Part shown: positions 1-9,800 of the stretch, piece by piece | How positions within the stretch are numbered: position 1 is the stretch's first letter | How the letters are laid out: each line of letters begins with the position of its first letter | Assembly (NCBI RefSeq): GCF_000471905.2 | Contig: NW_006494789.1 | Location: 9,066,469 to 9,130,468, forward strand | From: Amborella trichopoda | Taxonomy: Eukaryota; Streptophyta; Magnoliopsida; Amborellales; Amborellaceae | DNA: 64,000 nucleotides | Direction: 5' to 3' | The notes under the pieces: generated by a model | What the model saw: the letters and a program-made list of their open reading frames with translations, nothing else | Told to the model about the DNA's origin: nothing | Databases searched by the model: none | Position numbers and translations under genes: made by a program

Positions 1-59
1 TTGTTTTTTTATTTGACCCCACATAGGGGAGAAAGAGCGTTGGCGACACTAGCGTGTCA
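1..59 (-). repeat. Possible start of element A 3' LTR (cut by window edge)
   Basis: On the minus strand a purine tract is followed by TGACACGC, which could be the LTR start. The palindromic pair GGCGACAC/GTGTCACC at 41-61 resembles GGCGACAC/GTGTTGCC at 11,608-11,629 in the putative 5' LTR, weakly supporting LTR identity. However, the start does not match TGTAGACACC at the other LTR, so the boundary is uncertain. Confidence 0.3.
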
Positions 60-110
60 CCCCCTTAAATAAACCCCCCCCCCCCCCCCCCCCCCCCCCT
101 TTTTTTTTTA
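60..110 (-). other. Polypurine tract candidate of element A (poly-A/poly-G on minus strand)
   Basis: The plus strand shows 26 C (74-99) followed by 10 T (100-109), and a further CCCCC at 60-64. On the element's sense strand this is A10-G26, then TTTATTTAAGGGGG. A purine tract just before the 3' LTR primes plus-strand DNA synthesis in LTR retrotransposons. The G run is far longer than usual and may be expanded by slippage, and its exact length may be a sequencing estimate. Confidence 0.5.
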
Positions 111-1390
111 ACCTATATATTTTGAAAATGGGTTGATCTCATGATCACCATTATTTTCAGTAGCTTTGTTAAAGTCCGCTGGAAAAAAGGAACTTTAGTC
201 ATAGTACCAAATTTGATGGCATGAAAGCCTGTAATAAGTCCATTTCAATTAATGAAATCAGGATCAAAATTTTACCTTTTGTTCTGATTGATGTTTCTTT
301 TTCTCTATTATTGTTCTTACCCTTGTTGGGGCCTTTTTTTTTTTTTTTAACTTGCATTTGTGCGATTGATCAAGGATACAAAATAAAACACCTTCCTTGT
401 ACACACCTCTTAAACTGAATTTCTTACAAACTCAGACCCCCTAGTTGTAGGGTTTTTGTCATGAATTTCCCGCTATTGGGCCATCATACGCACACACAGA
501 GATGATCTTGCTTCATTTTGCCTCAAGGGATCTAGTCGAGAGAAAAACGATCCCAAACTAGCCAATATCGTCATTGGTGAGGTTCACCCATCTTTGATAT
601 GTGGTTAATGATAGTTATACTCATACAACCATGGAGTGCTTGGCTAGTTTCAAGCCTTTATAATAGGCATAGGAAGTTGGCGTCGAGAACAAGGCCAGGT
701 TGACTAACAGTTTATCCTCATGTAGTGATGGATAAAATCCTTTCCAAAAGGAGAAATCTTTTGAAAATGGATGATTTTAACAATCAAATTTAAACAACAT
801 TTTTCAAAAGGGATGCGCCTTAGAGTTTTGCCACCTGTAGCCCCTTTGGTGGTTGTTTTCTTTATTATGTTTTACCCAAAGATGATGAAGGGTTTCCTTA
901 TGGGATCGTAAGAACTCAAAAATCTTGAAGTTGTCTTTTTACCTTTGGAGCTTTCATCCTATGCTTCACGGATTCATGAAGAGTTCTTTGGATTGTTGTC
1001 GGGCTTCCATCTTTGAGAGGTCTCCACGTTTTCCAGGGTTCGTCGAAATCACTTCGGTTTTCCATTCATGTCACCCTCCTACATCTTTCTGAGTTGGTTT
1101 TGTTGGGAACATGTGGGGTTTTAGAAGGAGTCTTCATCCTTAGGGTTTGCATGTGTAGTATTATTGAAACTTGCAATTACTTGTTTGTACTTGAGTGCTT
1201 TACATCGAAAGCTCCTTCTTGGAGATCTTTTTACCCGTGGCTCTTTTCAGGTTTTCACCAAGTCCATTTTTTATTTATTTTATTATTTTATTTTATTATT
1301 ATTGTTATTATTTTATTTTTTTCTTTGTGATGCCTTTTCAGGTTTCGCCACATTTTTGAGCTCGTTACGGGTAGTATTTTCTAAGATACA
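111..1390 (-). other. 3' untranslated region of element A
   Basis: No coding frame is credible here. The stretch lies between the integrase stop codon (1,391-1,393) and the polypurine tract. It is AT-rich, with an (ATT)n-like tract at about 1,266-1,325. Two copies of a TTTTCAGGTTT(T)C(A/G)CC motif occur at about 1,247 and 1,337; similar motifs recur in the family B 3'UTR at 23,500 and 31,000. Tat elements are known for fast-changing 3'UTRs. Confidence 0.6.
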
Positions 1391-2412
1391 TTACATTATT
1401 GAGTTCGTACCCTCATGATTTTTGATCTTATAAGAATTGCCTGCATGCACTCTGGTAAGCACGAATGACCCCTCCCAATTAGGTTTGAACTTTCCTAAAA
1501 GGTGTGGATTTGCAGGAGTGTGGAAGATTTTCTTGAGTATCATGTCTCGTTCTCTGAATTGTCGAGGAACAACTTTTCTTTGGTATGCCCTCTCGGTTTT
1601 ACGCTGGTAAGCAATGATATTCGGTGTTGCTCGTAGTCGTTTTTCATCTAAGTTAATGAGGGCAGTGATTCGTGCTTCGATCTTTTGTTCCTCATTTGAA
1701 TTTTTATGAATAAGGACTCGGAGAGATGGTATCTCAACTCAATAGGTAGCATTGCTTCCATACCATACACTAATGAGTATGGGGTCATGCTAGTACGAGT
1801 CTTCTCAGTTGTCCGGTAAGCCCATAGGGCATCATTTAGCTTTTTGTGCCAATCTTTCCCGCCTTCTATTATTTTGTCTATAATTCTGAGAAGTCTTTTA
1901 TTTGTGGCTTCTGCTTGTCTGTTTCCTTGAGGGTAGTAAGGTGTGGAGAATTTCTGTGTTATCCCAAACCTTTTGAACACCTTAGTGACCTTTTCTTTTT
2001 TGAGATTGGATCCATTGTCAGTGATGATTGACTCAGGAACACTGAATATGAATACAATATTGTTCTTTATCAAAAGGGCAACATGTTGGCCTTCAATTTT
2101 AACAAATGATGCAGCCTCTACCCATTTGATGAAGTATTCTGTAGCCGTTAATATAAAATGGTTGCCGTTTGAGGCTTTTAGTGATATCATTCCAATGATA
2201 TCAAGACCCCACATGGCGAAGGGCCATATGGGCAGTGTTGAGTTGAGTGATACGGATGGTGCATGGATTAGGTCTCCATAGAGTTGACATTTGGGTTACC
2301 TCTTAACGAACTTCCAGCAGTCTTAAGCCATGGTGGTCCAGTAAAAGCCCTGGCGTCTGATTTTTTGAGCTAAGGCGGTTGCCCCAGAATGACCTCCTTC
2401 ATTGTGCAACTC
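1391..2412 (-). pseudogene. Integrase of element A (degenerate)
   Basis: The integrase inserts element cDNA into the chromosome. The N-terminal zinc-binding part begins near 2,409 (HNEGGH); of its cysteine pair only PKCQ remains, because a stop replaces the first Cys. The catalytic core at 2,214-1,680 keeps all three acidic residues in context: GLDIIG, ITDNGSN and QAEATNK. The C-terminal domain (NWEGSFVLTRV) reads through to a stop at 1,391-1,393. A frame change near 1,690 and several stops in the N-terminal third break it. Position after the second RNase H and before the 3'UTR fits pol order in Tat elements. Confidence 0.88.
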
Positions 2413-2744
2413 TGTTAGTACTTGGTCAATTTCTGGCTGATCGAGGCACCGTAGAATGATGCCATCGAAGAATTTTTTTAATAGGAGATCATCTGTTACT
2501 AAGAATCCCAGAGAAAACCTTCGAAGGGATTCTTTATCCTTTTTGATGGCTCCTTCGGGGTATAACCATCTTTTAGCAGGGACAAAACATCGTGGAACCG
2601 TGGTTTTGCTTTGACTAGCATATTTGAAACCCCAAAAGATACTTCCCCAACATTCTCATTCTCTTGGTTTATTTCTTTTTCAATCCTTGGTGGGGAAGGA
2701 TTATGTTTGTTCTTGATATAGAATGGGAGCGTGGTGATTTCTGG
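2413..2744 (-). pseudogene. Linker between second RNase H and integrase, element A
   Basis: A degenerate continuation of the pol frame with several stops. Short coding-like pieces remain, such as FEGFLWDS around 2,500. No domain is recognised. Confidence 0.5.
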
Positions 2745-3128
2745 GGGATTATCAGCTATTGAGGTAAGGGTTGCAAGGGTGTCGGCGAACTGATTATTTT
2801 ATCTAGTTACATGGTAAAAGGTGATTTTCTTAAAATATGGATTCATCCATTCCACCTTTTCTTAGTAGGGTTTGAGCGTTTCTTCTTTCACCTTCCAAAT
2901 CCATTGAACTTGGTTTATGACGAGTAAGGAGTCACCAATTACTTGTATTTGCTGGATTTTCATTCCCATGGCATTCTCAAGTCTGGCTATCAAGACTTCA
3001 TATTCAACAACATTATTGATACATGGGAAATTCAATCTGATGGCTGTTGGCATTAAAATCTTCTCGGGTGATCATAATATGACTCCTATACTTGACCCTT
3101 ATTCGTTCTTTGCACCGTCGAAGTATAG
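2745..3128 (-). pseudogene. Second (archaeal-type) RNase H domain, element A
   Basis: This domain follows the ordinary RNase H and precedes integrase, the diagnostic arrangement of Tat elements. Visible motifs are YFDGA (first acidic residue, near 3,116), NNVVEYEVLI (catalytic Glu) and GDSLLVINQ (second Asp), then QFADTLATL near the end. One frame break lies around 3,060-3,100 and stops occur near 2,860 and 2,800. It presumably helped remove RNA from RNA:DNA hybrids during reverse transcription. Confidence 0.82.
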
Positions 3129-3539
3129 CTCCCAAATCGAGTCCTCAATTGTGAAGAGGTTCTCATCAGGGAGATCCGTGTGAACGGGAATATTGTTTGG
3201 CAGTGCATGTTCAACTAAGTGGTCAGCAATGGCTTGTCCTTTGACCGATTTTTGAGTGACATACTCGATTTTGAACTCGCTCAATAGCATTCTCCACTTT
3301 GCCAAATGTCCATTGACGGCTGGCCTCTCTAATAGGTATTTGAGTGGGTCAATCTTTGATATGAGCTTGACTGAATGAGATAAGACATAATGTGTTAGTT
3401 TTTGCATGGCCCACACAAGTGTTATACAGTGTTTCTCCACATCCTTGTATCTTGTCTCATAGTCGATCGTGGTTTTGCTGATATAGTATATCGTTTGTTC
3501 TTTTCCCTGGCCGTTATATTGTCCTAATATTGCCCCCAT
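3129..3539 (-). pseudogene. RNase H domain attached to reverse transcriptase, element A
   Basis: The open segment has the Ty3/gypsy RNase H and connection sequence: ETRYKDVEKHCITLVWA, then HYVLSH, LKYLLERPAVNGHLAKW and QAIADHLVEH. It degrades template RNA during cDNA synthesis. It lies directly downstream of RT and runs into the YFDGA start of the second RNase H. Confidence 0.88.
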
Positions 3540-4410
3540 GTTCTTGTCTGATATGTATAGAAACAGGGGTTTATCTAGACTAGAAGGACTAAGGATGGGA
3601 GGTTTGGTGAGGTACTCCTTGATTTGATCGAACGCTTCTTGGCATTCATTGTACCATATGAATGGGGTCTCCTTCTTTAGGAGTCTATTGAATGGTATGC
3701 ACTTATCCGTCAGTTGTGAAATGAAACACCTTATGGCTTGTATGCGACCTTGAAGCCCACGAATTTCTCTGATGTTTCAGGGAGGAGGCACTTCAGTGAT
3801 GGCCCGTATATTGGATGGGTCAACCTTGATGCCTCTTTGACTCACTTTAAAGCCTAGTAATTTGCCGGTTTCAACTCCAAAGACACATTTTTGTGGATTG
3901 AGTTTGATTTGATGTTTCCGAAGTCTCTCAAAAAAGTTTCTCATCTTGGTGAGATGATCAGACTTGGTCTTTGACTTGACCATAATGTCGTCAACATAGT
4001 CTTCCATTGTGGAAGATGCTAGTCATTGCCTGCTGATAATTTTCTCTAGCTTTTTTGAGACTGAAGGGCATGACTTTGTAACAGTAGGTTCCCCATTGCA
4101 TTATGAATGATGTCTTGGTTTGGTCTTCTTCTACCATGAGGATTTGGTTGTAACCCGATGAGCCGTCCATGAATGACAGCATCTCATGACCTGCAGTGTT
4201 GTCGATCAAAGCATCTATGCTTGGTACTGGAAAATTGTCTTTGGAACATGCCTTATTGAGGTCTCTGTGATCGACACACACTCTGATCCTCCCGTCTTTC
4301 TTGGGTACGACCACTATGTTGGCCAACCATTCTGAATAGTCGATGGGAGTAATGAACCTTACCTTGAGTAGTTTGTCAATTTCTTCTTTGACATCAGAGT
4401 TTTTGCCTTA
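3540..4410 (-). pseudogene. Reverse transcriptase of element A
   Basis: The RT fingers and palm read through PKKDGRIRVCVDHRDLNKAC (near 4,300-4,240), FMDGSSGYNQI and WGTYCYKVMPFSLKKA, then YVDDIMVKSK with the intact YVDD catalytic box near 3,995. The thumb side continues with FGVETGKLLGF and KVDPSNIRAI. A single-nucleotide frameshift separates the halves at about 4,000, and a stop lies near 3,776. Length and motif order are normal for Ty3/gypsy RT. Inactive as it stands, because of the frameshift. Confidence 0.92.
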
Positions 4411-5397
4411 CAGGCTTCGCCCCTTCGTTGAATATTAGGTGGTGTCGTACAAATGTGGGATCTAGCCCTGATATATTATCATATGATTAGGTGAAGACAT
4501 CGCGATATTCCTTGAGAAAAGAAATCATATTTTCCTGCTCCTCAGAAGATAAGTAGGTTTCAATCTTCGTTAACCAGGACTCTATCTCAGTTCCTAGGTT
4601 TACATTAATCGTCTCTTCGATGATAGCCATTGGGTCACCATCAAACCTCTTCTTGAATTGCTCAATATGGGAAGTAAGTTCCTTAGGTTGAGAGATTTCT
4701 TCAGACTCTTGACACTCATGATCTTCATCTTAGTCGTCAAATTCATCATCGGGTATTATGCACCGTTATTGGGCTATCTTGAGCATTTGCCATTTTGGAA
4801 AATTCTTTTTCATTACTATCAACTTTATCATGTTTTTAATTTTCACTGGTTTTTGAAATATTGGAAAAGGTGTCCCTTAGGGACTCGAGAGATAAATGTT
4901 GGGGACCGGATGCTCAGGGTGCTTAGATAGCCACCGTGCCGATCCAGTTTTTGCCACCGGGACTTGAAGGTGCCGCTGGTATGCTTCCAACGATTCTCAA
5001 GAGAAATGAATGATCGACTAATTTCATCTTTGGGTTGGTGTTGGTAGATGAGTACCCTTGGCTGTGTTAGAGCCAACGATGCACACCTCCTCTAGATCCA
5101 AGTCAGCAAATAGGTCTTCAATTCCTAGTCCTTGTGTGTGATGAGATGTGGAAGAGGGACTATCCGCTGTTGGGGCATCAAGGATCACCTTTGGACGTTT
5201 TGAAGGACGGGCATCGAGAGGATTGAGGATTTGAATGCCTTCAGATACAAAGCCTGGATAGCTTGAAGGCTTCATCTGGCTTTGAAATAAAGTGAGAGAA
5301 CACCTGAGCCCTCTTCGAGCCCCGTTTTAGGTTTTGGCTTGGGGTGATTCAGAAATCACCTCCGTTATGCCTTGCCCTTGACTCCCCAAGCCTTGGC
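4411..5397 (-). pseudogene. Spacer between protease and RT, element A
   Basis: Degenerate pol-linker sequence with open pieces at 4,843-5,076 and 5,024-5,275 in different frames, rich in Pro, Ser and acidic residues. No catalytic motif is recognised. Long, weakly conserved linkers at this position are common in Tat elements. Confidence 0.55.
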
Positions 5398-5990
5398 CTA
5401 GTTGGAAGCCTTGGGAGAGGAGCATGTAACAAGCTTCGAGGGACTTGAATCGTATCGATGTTGACATTGGATAATGTCCTCCATCGATGCAGATGTTTGC
5501 AAAATTTGAGGAGCATGGTCGCCAGCCTCTAGGCATAAGGTGGCGCAATTGGCTTGCTCGAAGGAAGTGAGTGGGATTTCTCCAAGCTCGACCCCTACAG
5601 CTAGCTTCCCGTTATGTATGCTAGGATTAAGGAAAGAAGGGGGGTCCGCACAAACCTTTGCAATGCTATTTTTGAGTGGAAATTTTAGGCATTGATGTAG
5701 CATGGAGGCAACCACGAGGTTTTTGTGGAGCCAGGGTCTTTCTAGCAGCATATTGAAAGAAGGTTTTATGTCCAAGACATAAAACTTTAACGGCTGGATG
5801 GTGGGGCCAATCTTGATTGTGAGAGGCAATATACCCTCTGCCTGCCTCTTGGTCCCATCATGTGCAGCGATGGTTAGCTGACATGGTTCAAAGTCATCTG
5901 GGCTTTTGTCTATTTGCTTCACCGTTTTCATAGGGCATATATTCAGGGATGCCCCATTATCGATCAACACTATCCTTTATCTCATATCCT
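5398..5990 (-). pseudogene. Retroviral-type aspartic protease, element A
   Basis: The segment begins with LIDNGASLNICPM, the active-site aspartate motif of retrotransposon proteases, and continues to FNMLLERPWLH, a conserved downstream block. The protease cleaves the gag-pol polyprotein. It joins the preceding gag-side frame through a frameshift near 5,965. The Asp is followed by Asn-Gly, a variant I regard as acceptable for plant Ty3/gypsy elements. Confidence 0.82.
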
Positions 5991-7288
5991 TTCATGAAAA
6001 TAATGATATGAAGAGGCTGAACATGAAGGCGATTGACATTAGCTGGGATATCATCGTTCGTGAATATGATTGGCGTTGGTGCAATTAGTTGGTTGATCAT
6101 CCTGCACAACTCATTCGGTTGTGTGTTTCTCGGGATGTGGGTCTTAGCAAGAACCTTTTCAATTTGCGCTCTATGTGTCGATGAACTCACAAGCAGCTCC
6201 ATTATGGAGATTTGAGCCTAGATCTTCCCGAGATGAGTCGGTAGATCATAGGTGGTTGCGGATCCTTGAGTTCTTTTATTAGGTTCATGATCTGCAACCC
6301 CTGCTGGTGGTTTGGCTGTTGAAGTGGCTCCCATTCTTTCATCAAGAGTGTCCGCCGTCAATTGGATGGGTTTGAACACTCGACCTCTTCGGGTTAAGGA
6401 ATCAACTTTGCCAGCCTGGAGCTCGATAAGGTCAGCCCTAGCCATGGTAATGGGAGGCCTCGAGGTGTTGGCCCCTTGTTTGGAAGATGATCACTTTTCA
6501 TCAGCTTTGACCATGTCAATCTCGAGGGCATCATCTTCATCATACTGGTCCCACTTAGGAGGATCATCAGAGTTTGGGGACGAAGAGTTTCCTCTAAGAA
6601 GACATAAAAGATCTTCTTCAACTTCTTGGAGATGATGATCCCAAGCAAATATGAATTGGCTGAGATCATCTTCTTCATCTCTGTTTTCAATCATTTGAAC
6701 GATAACATCCTCCTTTGAGTTACTAGGAGCTCCCGTTTCTTCGGTCGTTCTGACCGTATTTTTGGGGAGAGGGTTTGTGAAGATACCCATCTTTTGATTA
6801 GGTTCTTCAACAGGTTGATTTTTAGGTGCGATAGTGATGTCGCCCCCATTAATCAACCCTTGAATCACCCGCTTCAAGTAGAAACAGTTTTGGGTATCAT
6901 GGGCATGGTTTCTATTCCACTTGCACCCTCTGTTCTTATCCTTAACCTCAAATGGTGGTTCAGATGGTGGCCAGAGTTGAACCATGTTTTTCTTCAAGAG
7001 TAACTCCGACACTTTTTCTAACGGGTTCTTGAGAGGAGTGAAGTTGTCCTCTCGCCTTCGATTGTTATTTTGAGCATTAGCTTTAGGCTAACCCCTTTGA
7101 TTTTGATTTCTATTATTGTGCTGGGTGGCTGAACCTTGAACAACTCCGTTAACGACAATTTCCTTAACCAGACCTGAAGATTTTCCCTTGCCATTGCTCT
7201 TATTTTTATTCTGGGGAGTTGTAGTGTGTTTGTTATTGGGCCTAGTACTAAGGGGTGTCCGTCTCTCCCTTTCATGTCATGCCACCCG
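5991..7288 (-). pseudogene. Gag C-terminal part with zinc-knuckle-like motif, element A
   Basis: One frame runs from 7,012 to about 5,957, interrupted by stops at 6,491 and 6,218. Near 6,930 it has CKWNRNHAHDTQNC, a knuckle of the C-x2-H-x4-H-x4-C type found in Tat gag, with the first His replaced by Asn. It is followed by FYLKRVIQGLINGGDI, the conserved helix after the knuckle. The remainder is acidic and low in complexity. Knuckles bind the element RNA for packaging. Frame changes occur near 7,285 and 7,015. Confidence 0.75.
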
Positions 7289-8755
7289 TTAGATCATGGA
7301 GTCAAAAGAATGGGGGATAAGTCCTTGACTAAAGAAGCTCTTGTATTCAAGAGCTGCACTTTCTAAGGCCATGGAGATTTTAGTTGGGTTCGTAAGTGGA
7401 CATTCGATGACCTGCATCACCTCCTCGTGGAATCGATTAATAAAATCCTCGAAGGATTCTCTTGGGTTTTGTGTGGTTGCACTGAGCTCGCCCAGGGAAA
7501 GAGATCTTGGTGCCAACCCATGGTAATGAGAGACGAACTGGATGAACATTTCGTATGGAGTTATGTGTGGTTGAGCGGTCATTATTCTCTGATGCCAGTT
7601 TAAATCCTCACCAGTCAAAGTTTGTGAAAACAGGGGCTTCAACTGCTTAGGCCTATCTCGCAAGGCTCGGATGGAGAGGAGGTACGCATTGATGTTAATA
7701 TCTGGTTCACTCTTCCCATTGAATTTGTTTTTAAAATCTGAGATGAAAAACCCGAGGGGAAGCTCTTCCATGCCTCCAAGGGTGTCATGAACGTAGGCCT
7801 TTAGGGGTAGGGTTTCGTGCATACCTATCCTTACAAGCATATCTTGTATCACTTTTTAGGTGCCTTCTTGTTTGGTATTCGGCATGAGAGTAGACACACA
7901 GGTCGGTGGGTTGCCAAGCATAGATTGATGAGTCGAGACTTGGGGTACATGTTGGCCTGCTTGGGCCTGTGATGGATGAGTCGCGGTCACCGGGGTGGTT
8001 TGATACACTTGTTCTTGAGGGGCATACTGACTCATGAGTGCTGCCATTGGACACGAAAATTTCATGGTTGGTTGGATCGGATACATAGGAGGGACCGATT
8101 GAAGAATCGGCTGACTCATCTGTGATATGGGTTGACCTATGCTAATAGGTTGGTTTTGGACCGACCCATGAATTGGGACATGAACTGTGTAACCTAAGTC
8201 AACAAGACTTTTGAGCGGAGCCTGAATGCCTATCTCTCCTAAGGGTTGGTCTAGATTGACGCCTCGACTGTGTACAGTGTTCAAGACATCGTGGGCTGTA
8301 CTACAGTGGCTTGAGGTTGGGTTAGATCCCTTAGACCTAGATGGTTCTTGATTTTGGGGCCGCTGAGTCCCAGGGTTATCTTGGTGTGACTTCTGAGCGT
8401 CATTAGATACAATGTGAATTTCTTCTCTCACACGGCTCCTACTTTGGTTGCTTAAGGTCACACGGCTCCTACTGTGGCTACGTAAGGTTCTCTGTAGGAC
8501 AATGACCGGCCGGATCCCCTGGCTGTTCAATATTTTTCGAGCGGAGCCAACTTTTCGAACCATAAAGAGCTCAAGGTTAGGAGTGGATCCCTGGAACTCA
8601 GCTTCTAATTGAAGACCGAGATGATGGATAATGGATTGGCTCGAGTTCTGGTCGTAATCCCAAGGGATTGTAGCATACTGATCCCTAGGTTTGGGAAGGA
8701 TCGGTTTAGAGTCAGCCATGGAGCAGTCATCATAATCACCCTGGGGGACTGACAT
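7289..8755 (-). pseudogene. Gag capsid-like protein of element A, one in-frame stop
   Basis: The ATG at 8,755 opens a frame that continues to 7,289 with one in-frame TAA at 7,856-7,858. The N-terminal 300 residues are Gln/Pro/Ser-rich. The C-terminal part is the retrotransposon gag core, with LNWHQRIMTAQP, FVSHYHGLAPRSLSLGEL and SFEDFINRFHEEVMQV. Gag forms the virus-like particle. ATG at 8,755 was chosen because stops lie upstream and the frame begins there. The downstream piece appears to start at GTG, but that is simply the codon after the stop. Confidence 0.85.
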
Positions 8756-9780
8756 GGTGATCGCCCTCGATAGGGTTTTAGAATCAGACTTGAGTAAGAT
8801 CTAGACTCTACGATTTAAGGCAGACCTATCTTAACTCTAGGGGTAAAACCTTGACTAAGACCTTGGCTAAGATTAGACTGGAGCCAAGAATTGCTAGACT
8901 CAATGGGTTCTGGTTAAAACCCTAAACTAGGGTAAGCCTAGTCTAGCTCTAGTGGCAACTCTATGCTTAAACCTATGCTAGAACCTTGATCAAGATCTAG
9001 ATTAGCTGATGAGTCTAGATTCGGACTAGGATGTGAGCCTAGTTCGGACCTGGACTGAGCTGGGTGCAAGCTTGGGCTTTGACCTAGAGGTTTTGAAACT
9101 TAGACCGAATGTGGACTTGGACTAGATCAAGATGAGCTAGGAACGAACCTTCAGCTCAGACCAAGAGGGGACCTAGGTTCAGACCTGGGTGTGAACCTGG
9201 TTCAGACCTTAGCTAGGCTGGGTACAAGCCTGGACTTGGACCCAGACCCAGAGAGTTTTAATGATTAGACCAGGCGTGGGCTTGGAATGGATCAAAGATG
9301 AGCCAGGAACGTGCTTTTGGCTCGGACCAAGAGGCGGCCTAGGTTCGGACTTGGGTGTGAACCTGGTTCGGACCTGGGATAGACTGTATACAAGCTTGGA
9401 CTTAGACCCAGAGAGTTTTAATGATCAGACCAGATGTGGACCTGGACTAGATCAAAGATGAGCTAGAAACGAGCCTTCGGCTCAGACCAAGAGGGGGCCT
9501 AGGTTCTGACCAAGGCGAAACCTAGTTCGGATCTAGGCTAGGCTTGGTATAAGCCTGAACTTGGACCCAGAAGCTTCAGCTCTGACTAAAAGTTGGTCTG
9601 AACTGGAATCTAAGATTAACCGGTTGAGAATAAGCAAGCAAGCACACGAAAACATTTGACTTAGTCTGATTATGGGTAGGCTTGGCTTGAGAGTGGGTTC
9701 TTAACTATTGAAATGCAGCTAGCCTGATATAGGTCCCCACAGAGGTCCTAGCCTCTTGTTATAGGATGTTCACTAGGTCC
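8756..9780 (-). other. 5' leader of element A
   Basis: This non-coding stretch lies between the putative primer site and gag. It contains the 161-bp repeat array annotated separately and many short repeats built on CTAG/TAGACC words between 8,800 and 9,060. No start codon with a convincing frame is seen. Confidence 0.55.
9060..9590 (-). repeat. 161-bp tandem repeat, about 3.3 units
   Basis: The landmark GAG(A)GTTTT...TAGACC or CAGACC recurs at 9,085, 9,250 and 9,411 (spacing 163-165 and 161). A fourth partial unit starts at 9,565. Each unit shares a CTAGGTTC(G/A)GACC core and a GGATCAAAGATGAGC block. The array lies in the leader of element A between LTR and gag. Confidence 0.8.
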
Positions 9781-9800
9781 TACTATACGTGGAGTTTCTT
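9781..9800 (-). other. Weak primer-binding-site candidate of element A
   Basis: On the minus strand, directly after an LTR end ...CTTTGCCTCA, the sequence AAGAAACTCCACGTATAG shares the ACTCCAC core with the TGGCGACTCCACTGGGGA site of Tat elements. The match is poor, so this is tentative; it also sets the inner LTR boundary. Confidence 0.35.

Noticed and set aside
7289-7852. Separate gene starting at 7,852
   Set aside because: It is the continuation of gag in the same frame after a single TAA at 7,856-7,858; the apparent start is a GTG codon.
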